Assembly (NCBI GenBank): GCA_020055645.1
Contig: CM034548.1
Location: 15,686,001-15,750,000 of the forward strand
Direction: 5' to 3'
Length of the DNA stretch: 64,000 nucleotides
From: Tomocerus qinae
Taxonomy: Eukaryota > Arthropoda > Collembola > Entomobryomorpha > Tomoceridae
This document shows positions 41,001-51,800 of this stretch, one piece after another. Numbering within the stretch: the stretch's first letter is position 1; every line of letters begins with the position of its first letter. Under the pieces are notes generated by a model, which did not search any database, was not told the DNA's origin, and saw only the letters and a program-made list of their open reading frames with translations. The position numbers were made by a program, and so were the translations under genes.

Positions 41001-43513
41001 CGTACAAACTATTTACAATCAAAAACACCAGGTCGTAATACATTACAATACGTAATAAAATGCATTATGATCCAACTTTGTATCATTAACTCTTTGTATG
41101 TAAAATTATCTGATGTCGACAAATAGTAATTTCGAGATAAAAGCAACGACGGAGATCAACTTTGTCATGCATTAACACATTTGCAGAAGTATGAATTTTC
41201 ACAACAAAGTCATAAACACCATTCTGCTCGATTTCACATGCTATTCATGACTTTTCAGTTCAAACAACTTCCAGGGTCATCCGACCAGTTACTAGTTATT
41301 CTTAAATTGTGCAATACCGCATCGCCCCACTAAATACCAGAACATGGTCACCAACGGATTATTCAAATAGCATAAAAGGTCCACAATAAACTACCCACAC
41401 TGATTCATTTGATCTTTATTCTCAATATGGTAGACATACGGTCAATAACTTAATAATTTTGCAGTTTGATCTACCTTTGCTCGTTGAAGGGGAAGCGAAC
41501 TGCCTATATATTCATTTCAAATTTAGGAAAATCTAACCGACTGAACTTTGGTTCGTAATGCTATCAACAATTGACAAAATGTGATGTGTGAGAATTTGAT
41601 TTGATCAAAGCTAGTTTGATACTTAAGTTCTATCAGTTAGTCTGGCCCTGGTCTAGCCTTGACATTGATATCCATAATGCATAAATACATCAACATCACA
41701 TAACAATTTTCACGAATAGGAGTTATTCTGCCTCAGTCAGTTACATTACATTCCCCAGAAGTATATAGAGACTGTGAAATGTAGTGTGAACACAACTGAA
41801 TTCAATTTACATGCTAAGGCATGAATAATTCAGAATTGGTAATATTTAATTACATAACATGTAATGCGTTTTCCAAGTAATTTTGATCTTGGAAATGGCA
41901 CAATATATTTACATGTGGCTGTGTCTTTTGAAATATATAAACGTGATATAAGCATAAAATAGACTATAGACTTTCCCATCTGTGTGTGGGCAGTATGTAA
42001 TAGAATAGTCTAGTGTAAGTACGTACACCTAATTTTTCACTTTAAGCGAGCAAGCCTAAATGTAACGGAAAGGGGAAATTTTTCCTTTTATTTTTGTCTG
42101 GTGTTTTTACATGGACACTTTCCCTCTTGAAATCAAATTAGTGTGAATTTAAGAATTCAATTTCAGACGAACAGACTTACAAATTCTACTGAATTTTCTA
42201 GAGGAAGCGAGCCTATTTGCATAAGTAATAATATTACACCTTGCATGGCGTAAGAAATGAGGGGCTGGCATCACAACAGGAATCTAAGACAACGGCATCC
42301 TCTTTCTTCCTAAATAAAAGTCTCTAGAATTTTGAATCAATAGGATGTCTATAGTTAAGGCTAGGTTTGCAGATTTATTTTGTGGCTATGGCTTGCAAAA
42401 TAATGAGACCTATGCTGAAAACTGTGCAATATTATATAATTTTACATAAGAAGGTACCACGTTACATAATGAGGCTTCAATGTTTAATAATAATGTACTA
42501 ACAATGTTTAATCAATGTTTATCCTGTAAGAATGTTTTCTTACAAGTTAACAAGAAGTTTAAAATACTGTTTAATGCAATTTAAAAAAATTAAAATAACC
42601 CTTGCTCAATTTCAAAAAATAATCAAATGTGCCTTGAATAAGACCATACTGAGAATAGAAAAGTTAAATCTAAACGTGAGGATATTTTGAAGTGGGATGG
42701 GTTTTGTGGCCGTCAACCCAGCATTAAACTTGCATTTAGTCTGTACCTTGAAGTAAGATTACAGGAGAATTAGTGATATGAATGAAAATCCAACAGGTCA
42801 CGGTCGCTTATATATTATTCAAAGTCAAACAATTCCGTCGCAGAAAACATATTTAAAATTCAATTTATGCCAATCTACATAATTGAGAGCCACGGCATGT
42901 TGGATTTTTGAAAATGTTGTAGGTACCTGCCTGTTATGAGATAGAAAGTTTGGGAAATATTAACATGGGTATATTTACCAAATATTATATCAAAATATTT
43001 AGGTGCACTATAGAATTATCAATTTATATTCCTATATGTACTCGTCCAAGAACTGGGAACAATTATAATTTCCTCGGGGATGAAATTAATATGAGTCCAA
43101 CAAATTACGTCTAATGATAATTCTATACAGATAATGTATGTATGTAGGTCATTGCGCTGGGAGCATAAAGGAAAACTTATTAAAGCTATAATTACCATTT
43201 AGCACCATGTAACCACATCATATTAGTTTGAAATGAAAATGGAAAGCAGAGTAAGCTTAGGAAAGTTAACGTAGTAGGTACATGACTACTACATACCACA
43301 GACTATCTCAAGGTAAGGCTTAGTTATTAAATGCAGATAGGTTACTCTACATTGGACTTAGTTACAAGTGAATATTCATCTTCATCTAGTTAAGAAATCC
43401 TTCGAAAATTTATTGTCTGGCGTATAAAAGTAAACGCTGAAGGGAGGAAGTGAAAGTTTGGCATTTTAAGAGTGAACTTCATATGAGGAGCAAGTAGAAA
43501 TAAATTATCTTAC
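38095..43513 (-). other. 5.4-kb intron of the receptor gene
   Basis: Donor GGAAA|GTAAGA at 43513, acceptor CGTAG at 38096-38095. The interior is AT-rich and holds a small TA-flanked element at 39938-40118 with a G+C-rich core. No coding sequence is supported. Confidence 0.6.
39938..40118. mobile_element. possible small MITE, 181 bp, TA-flanked
   Basis: Terminal inverted repeats AGATGTACAGAA and TTCTGTACATCT of 12 bp, flanked by TA on both sides. The core is clearly richer in G+C than the intron around it (GCTTCCGCGGCGCCCCG). The duplication of only TA gives limited support. Confidence 0.5.
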
Positions 43514-43803
43514 TTTCCAGTAATTTCAAAGGCGGCCGAGAAGGGGAGGACCGTTGTTCCGAGAAGGAGATCTGCAACCGCAAGATTGACAATGAGGTAA
43601 TGAGTAGAGCTTCTCAGATTAGGACTCAGAGCCACGGCCATCAAAACCAAAATATTCCCACTGATAGTAAGCAGAATAATCACTCCGAGAGCTAGTGACT
43701 TTAGCAATGTCACGGTAAGTTTCAGCGGATCGTCGTTGCAGTCAGATAGCCACGAGTTCTCTATCGAACATGTCACGTTCTCCTGAAAGTACAACCAGAA
43801 CAT
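43514..43803 (-). CDS. octopamine/adrenergic alpha1-like receptor, first recognised coding exon (N-terminus, TM1, TM2)
   Basis: It encodes an N-terminus with a glycosylation site (NVT), TM1 with GN (LLTISGNILVLMAV), TM2 with NLAVADLLLG (Asp 2.50) and ends EITG plus two bases of Lys before GTAAGA. The ATG at 43803 follows an in-frame stop, so it could be the start. However, a good acceptor (TTGTACTTTCAG, ending 43783) lies inside, in phase 0. An upstream exon could therefore join at 43782 and supply another N-terminus, possibly from beyond the retroelement that begins 711 bp further upstream. Confidence 0.85.
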
Positions 43804-44508
43804 TCTTTACATACGATTTCAAGTTTATTATTGCATTTCATCCCATATTAGTATCATCATGGTGTATAGAACTTTGTCATTATGCTCAGGTGATTTTATG
43901 TTACAATAGGATTGTCATTATTGCAAAGTACCTACTCGTGGCAATTCCGCGACAATAGACACACCTACCCACTGTGCACCATAAAAGGCTTCCTCAGAAA
44001 ATTAAAATGTATGTATGCTACTATAGGATGCTACTGATTTCAATTTGAGATGGTCTATATCTCCCTTTATTCGATGAAAAACAAGAAATCGCAAGAAACG
44101 TGAGATTGAGTTTACCACAAGTCGATAACTATTGAAGACCTTGGGTTACTAAAAAAATCTCTGAAAGTTTGAACACAAAGTTTAAAACGCTGAAAACTTT
44201 TAACAAGTCCATTACACAGACATTTATTAATTCTTCTGAGAAATATTTATGTACAGATGAACACACTGTACACTTAAAACACATTAACAGAGTTCACTTT
44301 TTCCGTTACAAATGATCTTTAATTACATTTTACAGTTTTCACTGTAATTGGCCGCCTACAAAAAGTTTGTACCGCACTATTACATTGTTTGCACTTGAAA
44401 AAAGTTCATTAAAAGCACTACTGTCAACACAAGTTCACAACTGCGACAAACTTGTCCTATTCCTGTCAGTAATATTTGGGAATGACACAAATACAAACAA
44501 CATAATAG
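43804..44508. other. short stretch between receptor exon and retroelement
   Basis: AT-rich; probably promoter region or 5' intron of the receptor gene. ORFs at 43770 and 44367 (+) have no domain; the latter runs into the LTR. Confidence 0.4.
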
Positions 44509-44513
44509 AAACA
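44509..44513. repeat. target-site duplication of the BEL/Pao element, left copy (AAACA)
   Basis: AAACA directly precedes the 5' LTR and recurs at 60421-60425 directly after the 3' LTR. Five bp is the usual length for this group. One base of play exists because both LTR copies are preceded by A. Confidence 0.85.
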
Positions 44514-45098
44514 TATTATAATATGTACGTAGTCTTAAAGTATTATATTAATAAGACGTAGTCTGTAAATAGGTATCTAAAAATATATTTATTGCTGACT
44601 CTCAACCGCACATATGCATGTAGTAAATAAAGTTTTGTTTTCCTTATAGCTATACAACAGAATCAGTGCACTATGTATAATGTATTTACGCTATTGTTAA
44701 GTATAAAGTATAAACTGATTTTCCTGGACTAATTTAGGTTAAATTATTTTCCTTAAACAGCCCTAAATCAATGAACTCCTTTTTATGCTTTATTTAGACT
44801 TTTAAGTTTTAGATATTAGATGATAAATAGGTTAGTCACTAACCACTAGTTAAAACTTATTTTATGTAACACTTTTATCCATTTTACTGGAACACACATC
44901 CTGTAACTATAGTATATAAGCCTGTACTTTAATCGAAATAAATATTCTAAGTTTCACTCTTAGTTTCACCCTTCTCTACGAAGTTTTATTTTCATATACA
45001 TACGTGTAAACTAGCACATTATTACTTGCTCATTTAATGGTCAGAATCTTCGGGACATTTTCATTATTCGTATATTGCAAGATTCTGCATACCTATTT
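44514..45098 (+). repeat. 5' LTR of the BEL/Pao element (585 bp)
   Basis: It matches 59285-60420 base for base by eye once the insertion there is removed. The ends are TATTATAATATG and ATACCTATTT, not the usual TG..CA. The boundaries are fixed by the 5-bp duplication, by the primer site 3 bp beyond the right end and by the polypurine tract before the other copy. Confidence 0.93.
44913..44942 (+). promoter_or_regulatory. LTR core promoter and poly(A) signal
   Basis: TATATAAG at 44913-44920 is the best TATA box in the LTR, and AATAAA follows at 44937-44942 (repeated in the 3' LTR at 60235-60242 and 60259-60264). With a TATA-driven start about 25-30 bp downstream, R would begin just after AATAAA, which then serves 3' end formation from the 3' LTR. 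Confidence 0.55.
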
Positions 45099-45101
45099 AT
45101 T

Positions 45102-45119
45102 TGGCTCCCCGTGCTAACC
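45102..45119 (+). other. primer binding site, tRNA-Asp type
   Basis: TGGCTCCCCGT starts 3 bp after the LTR. Its complement ACGGGGAGCCA is the 3' end expected of animal tRNA-Asp with CCA. The match, as I recall the tRNA, covers about 11 bases; beyond that it weakens. Confidence 0.75.
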
Positions 45120-45867
45120 TTTGAACTCCGATTTTGTGAACCTTAAGGCCCACCATTTCCTCAGGCCCTTACAGGACTCTCCGTGACATATCCGTGCATG
45201 AACTTCTCTACGTTCTCCGGATACCGTGAGCGAGACATGTGTTATATACTTATTTTTCAGCCGGCTTCCATATAAGTATTTCTCTCGTGTGTGTGAATGA
45301 CTATTCTGCTAAAATAGTCATTTCGTCTCGCATTTTCCCAGCTGAGCCTAGTAGTGCTCACTCGATACACGACTTTTTTCAGACTGTGTTTCATAGTGGT
45401 GTGTGGCTCGCATAGCCAACTCTATTACATCGTGTCAGGCTTCTGTTCGGTTTACAAACCTCACCGTTGCGGTCAGTGCAGTTGTTTATCTGCCACTCGC
45501 TCATTTTACTACTCGATTGTGTTTACTACTGCTATTATTGTGTCGCCTGACTCGATCCGTGCTCGATTTACATTCCGTCGATTTTCTTACGTTTTGTGCA
45601 GTCCATGTGTTCATTCATCGGACTTTTGTTTCCAACCAGCGACGGTCTCACCTCTACTCACCATCTCTCTCATCGTGGATTTATTCGCACTTGGCTTCCG
45701 AATTACTTTCCGATCCAGTGCCAACAAAAGGTCAGATTTTTTTTCTTCTATGCCCCCACTGTCCCTTTATTTTTTCGGTGGCCAGGGCTTGTCATTTTGA
45801 CAATCATAGCACTTACATCCATATATGTTCTCGTGGCAGTCATAGCACTAGCTATGGTACCTAGCCA
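45120..45867 (+). other. untranslated leader of the retroelement
   Basis: A pyrimidine-rich leader. Overlapping open frames in it (45354-45800, 45403-45864, 45596-45871) lack a domain. At least the longest begins with GTG rather than ATG, so I do not call them genes. Several short upstream ATGs exist. The tract CCCTTTATTTTTTCGGTGGCCAG (about 45763-45785) resembles a 3' splice site shortly before the gag ATG. Confidence 0.5.
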
Positions 45868-48800
45868 ATGAGTGACCCTCAGGATGAACAATCCCCCACA
45901 TCTAGTAGAGCATACACTAGACAGCAAGGGCAGGCCCAACTCCCTGCACACTTTGACCTTACAAAAAGCCCATATACAGAAGCAAGAAATAGAAATCAAC
46001 AAATTGCAAGTAGTACAGCCAGTACTAAAACAAACCTCGACGAAGAATTCATCTCTGACGACGAATTTCTGGCAAAGCTCAGGCGCATCCAACAATCCAT
46101 CCCTGATCCAAAAAGGGAACTCAGCAACCAGCTCGCAAATATCTCAAGTCGACGAGGTACTACCCCCCACGCTAGATCCCAAAGCGTTCGTGGTACCACC
46201 CCCGAAGTATCAACTAGCCAGTCTCATTCGTTATCACCGCACAGAGCGGTGCCCGCATTGCAAGGTCAAGATACACCGACCCTGCCAAGGGATACGCGCC
46301 AATCACTCTTCTCACGTGTTATCAAACCACTTTTTGGCAACAACCAAGAAAATCCAGAAGGAAGACAAACCGGTGACCGAACCCCAAACCGGTCTCCAAA
46401 CCGAAACCCCGTAGGCAATCGTCAAGGACCTTACACTCCTCCACCAAGAATGGATGGCCAGGTTCCTCCAAACGGACAACAAAATCTACCCCCAGGGGAT
46501 CAGAACGGAGGAGGTGACGATGGAGACCAAAATGGAAATAACAGAAGACGTCACAATGATAGATCTAGGGAAAGTACCCCCCAGTCCCGAGACGACGATG
46601 AAGGCCAAAGAGCCCGTAGACGGATAATATTCGCTAACATGGAAGATCATCTAGATAATCACGCGGCCATAGCTGCCGCTTTAGACAAAATAGACCAGGC
46701 TATTGAAGATCATGAAGAAAACCGAAGACAATTGATCGAAATAGACATAGAAATTTATCTAGAGGAACTAAAACAATTGAAAACAGATCTGGACAAACAA
46801 CAGAAAAATTGTTTTAAAATATATGATAACGAACTTCACGAAGGAGAAGAAACTACTCCCCAAGAAAGAGCAGTGGCATATTACAATTCATTAGAATCCA
46901 ATTATCATAGAATATTACGAAAGTTAATGGCATTAGAAAAGGTTATCTGTCCTAGTAAAACCGTTGCCAACTCGAGTTCAGTGAACAAACTGAAAATTCC
47001 TAAATTTAGTCTGCCAAGGTTTTCAGGCAAACCAGAGCATTGGTCAGCATTCAAGGATAACTTTGAGACAGTAGTTATCAAAGAACCAGCATATTCCCCA
47101 GCCCAAAAACTTAGGCTACTTAACGATGCATTAAAGGACGGTAGTAGAAAACACATTAACAGCGATTTAAAAGTTAATGACCAAAATTGGGAGACTGCAT
47201 GGAAGAGGCTAACCTCACGTTATGACACACCAAGAGAAATGGCTCATGCAGCCCTGAAACCCATTCTAGATCTACCTACACTCATGATTCAAACGGAAGA
47301 TGGCATTAATAGACTCGTTGACATTGCACGAGCATCAGAGGCCCATCTTAAGGAGATTAATACGCAAGTTCCATTATATCATGTATTCTACATACATTTT
47401 ATATTGGGAAGATTGGACAGTAAAACCGCAAAAGCATTCAATGATTCCATTAAAAATGACGATATTCCCACGTTTGAACAATGCTTAGAATTCTTGTCCA
47501 AAAAAGCGAAGGCCATAGGCCTCAACACCCAGATACGTAATACCTGTAAACAATCAGGGGATAAACCGAAGGAATTACGTTTTCATCATAAGTCCAGAAA
47601 AGGACCACGGATTATGGTAGCGACTCAGGATACTGAAGGAGAAACTACCGATAACTACTCTGATAGCGAAACCTCAGGCACCAGCGCTACTAGCATATGT
47701 AGTGTTGCCAGCGGCACTAAGAAAAAGAGACAATCAAGACGGAAGAGTGAAAGAAAAAAATCCGTCAACTTCGCTGGAAAACCTCCGCCACGATTCCATA
47801 AGAAGGGTCAGAACAGAAGTCCCTCGCCAGGGCATAGTAAATTTGGACCTTCCAGATTTAAAAATGATAATCAAAGCCAATTTCCTTGCAAGGACAGTCA
47901 CGATAACAGCTGTTCCTTATGTCATAAGAAAGACCACAGGGTCACAGCCTGTCCCAAGTATCAAGCCATGTCTGTGAAGGAAAGAATCAATTGGATCAAG
48001 ACCAATCGCAAATGCTTTAACTGTGTAGGAAATCATCGGGTTAGCAATTGCACTAGCAAGTTTTCATGTATGACTTGTAGAAAACGGCATCATACGTCGA
48101 CACATCTAGAACCCGAGTCACCCAGATCGAGTAGCCCACATAGAAAAGGGCAACAGATGCCAGTCCTTAATCACTCAAGGATCCTTCTTGATGAACAAGA
48201 AGAAGAAATAGGATTGCTACCCACAGCAATTGTTAATCTCCAAAATAACGGCAAAACTCGCCGAGTCCGCTGTCTCCTCGATTGTGGAGCACAGAATTCC
48301 TTTATAACAGAAAAAATGGCAAAACAACTTCAACTAGAAGGATTTGGTGAAACCAAAAGATTTACAGTCGCCGGAGGGAAAACGATTCCCTCACTCGGAA
48401 AAACGATGTTTTGGATTCAATCTATAGTCCATCCAACCAATTCATACCGAGTTATCGCTTATATTTTGCCAGATATCACTTCACCCTTGCCCAATCAATC
48501 ATTCGACAAGAAAGAATTACTTCATTTAGAAGGCTTACCACTGGCTGACCCTACTTTTAACGAAACTCGACCAATAGAAGTCTTGCTTGGATCAGCAATC
48601 TATGATAAAGTCATGGAAGCTAAGAAAATCACTGGATTGAGCGGGACACCTAGTGCTTACCGAACTACGCTTGGATACGTAGTTCTAGGGGAAACAAAAG
48701 ATGAAACCACTAAACTTTGTTGCACCGCAATAAAAAGGAAGGATATAGTTCCCATTCCGATGGCTCCATTCAACATGGAAACGTTTTGGCAAATTGAGCA

Positions 48801-51800
48801 ATTACCCACAAAACTTCCTATGACTGAAACAGAAAAGTTTTGCGAAGAGCATTATGTCAAAAATACGGTTCGGCTACCTAATGGCTCATACCAGATAAGA
48901 TGGCCATTTATTGAAAGTACCGAAAAATTAGGAAATTCCGAGGCAGCAGCCATACGAAGATGGCTGAGCACAGAATCCAGATTGAAAAAATTTCCAAATT
49001 TACAACAAGAATACAATGATCAACTTGAAGAATACCTAAAGGCAGGTCAAATGGAACCAGTTCATTTGGCAGACGAGAATCCATTTGGAAGACCTCACCA
49101 TTACTACATCCCGCACCATGCAGTCTTCAAACCGGATTCTACTACGACCAAGGTTCGTATTGTATTCGATGCATCTGCAAAAACGTCATCTGGAGTTTCT
49201 TTGAACGACATATTAGCCCCTGGACCTACTATCCAACCGGATTTATTTGACCAACTTCTTTACTTCCGGTTAAGACCAATTGCTGTCGTGGCTGACATAG
49301 CAAAAATGTACCGACAAATAAGAGTACATCCGGAAGAACAAGATTTCGCCAGGATAATTTGGCGAAAACATCCAAGCGAACAATTACAACACTTCAAAAT
49401 GAACACAATACCCTTTGGATTTTCACCTGCACCATTTTTAGCCTGCAGAACATTACGACAGCTCGCCGAAGATGAAGGCTCCAAGTTTCCGTTAGCTGCA
49501 CAAGCAGTAAGAGCGCACTTTTATGTTGATGATTTTATGAGTTCTTATTGTGATTTGGCCACCGCCAATCAAGCCAAGGACGAATTGATACAAATGATGG
49601 CCACTGCAAACTTCGAGCTACGCAAATGGAGCAGTAATTCGAAACAACTTCTCAAGACATTACCACTCCACTTAAGAGAATCGTCTGAAAACCCAATGAA
49701 AATTGATAACACAGCCACCGTGAAAACATTAGGTTTAAAATGGCTGCCCTCGACCGATCGATTTATGTTTACGGTTAATTTTGATCCATCCAAGGCCCAC
49801 ACCAAGAGAACGATACTCTCTGATATTTCTAAGGTTTTCGACCCTCTAGGCCTGTTAGCTCCTGTCATAACCAAGGCGAAGGTTTTGATGCAAACCATTT
49901 GGACTCAGAATATTGAATGGGACCAAGCTATCCCAGAACCAATCCTAACAAATTGGCTACATTACGCCAAAAATCTACAACAATTAGAAAAGATTCGTAT
50001 TCCCAGATGTTTACAGTATGACAAATCTTTCATCTGGGAACTCCACGGATTCTGCGATGCCAGCCAATTGGCATATGGAGCTGTTATCTATTTACGAGGA
50101 CGAAAGGGCGATAAGGTGGACATAAATCTAGTTGCAGCCAAAACCAGAGTTGCTCCTATTAAAACAGTGACGATTCCACGATTAGAATTACAAGGAGCTG
50201 TTCTACTAGCAAATTTGGCTGATCATATCAAAAAACTATGGAACATACAATATGCCGCAATCCATTTATGGTGTGACAGTACGATTGTACTTAATTGGAT
50301 CCATTCAGAACCTACACGATGGAAAATTTACGTTGCTAACCGCATCACCCAAATCCATGAACTAACGACTAAGGATCAATGGCACCATATATCATCAGAA
50401 GATAATCCAAGTGACTGCGCGTCCAGAGGACTGGATCCCGAAGAGCTGCGAAACCACCCGCTATGGTGGCATGGACCCAAATGGCTTTCAGAACCAAAAT
50501 ATCCAGTACCTACATTCAATCCAACAACTTGTAGCAACGAATTTGATAAGATTGAAGAAAAGAAAAATCTAATATGTGCCATATCGCCTCGAGATGAAAA
50601 TATTGTACTACAAGGTCTATCCAAATTCTCATCATGGAAAAAGGCCATTCGAGTCATGGCCTACATTCTCCGCTTTACACATTGTACATATGTTGGAAAA
50701 TCAGTGATTATCGGGCCTTTAGAATTGGATTCAGCTGAAAGGAACATAGCTGGACTAATCCAAGCAAGCATATACCCTGACCTAGGTATCAAGGTTCATA
50801 ATCAGAAACATCACCCATTCAAAAATTTGGACCTGTTTAAAGATGAAGAAGGCATTTTTCGAATAGGGGGAAGGCTAGAAAATGCCCCCTCCCGTTTGCA
50901 ACAAAAACACCCGATATTACTACCAGGAAACCATCCATTGGCAAGAGCAATGATTCTTCACACTCACGTCATTCTAGCTCATGCAGGAAAACAAACAATA
51001 AACGGACATATTCGTCAACGTTACTGGATCCCGAATGCAACAAAAACTATCAAGAGTGTCATTAACAAATGTTTAACATGTTTCCGATACAAGGCCAGAC
51101 CAGAAACCCAATTAATGGGACAGCTTCCTCCTGCCAGATTCAGTGATATTCGCCCATTTCTACACTGTGGTGTGGATTTGGCCGGACCATTCCTACTTCG
51201 GAACCTCACAGGCCGTGGAGGCCCCTTCAAGGTGTGGCTAACTCTCTTTATCTGTATGAGCTCGAGGGCCATACATTTGGAAATCGTATCTTCAATGTCA
51301 ATTGATGGGTTTCTATTGGCATTTCGACGTTTCATTTCTCGAAGAGGACGGCCCTCTCATATGTATTCAGATAACGGTACCAACTTTGTTGGAGCAAGTA
51401 ATCGAATGGACGACTTTCACGAACAAATGAAAACAGCCATACAAACAAGGAACAAGATACTACCAGATATTGAATTCGAGAAAATTATATGGCAATTCAA
51501 TCCACCAGCAGCACCCCATAAAGGCGGGTCCTGGGAGGCTGCAGTAAAATTGGTCAAAAATCATCTGAAAAAATTGATCGATAATGACATTTACAAATAC
51601 ACCTGGGAAGAATTTGAGACTATAACCACATTTGTTGAAGCAGTAGTCAATTCTCGCCCATTAACAGCAATATCTGAAGATCCAAGGGATTTAGACGTAT
51701 TGACACCAGGACATTTTCTTATTGGCCACACTCTCACCATGAACCCAGAACATGACGTCACTCATTTAAAGGAGAATCGTTTGGATAAATATCAACGAAT

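Noticed and set aside
44525..45090. LTR boundaries at TG (44524) and CA (about 45090)
   Set aside because: Both copies share further bases outside these points and no target duplication matches there.
45354..45871. Overlapping ORFs of up to 153 codons in the retroelement leader
   Set aside because: No domain, overlapping in different frames, at least the longest lacks an ATG, and the composition is pyrimidine-rich leader.
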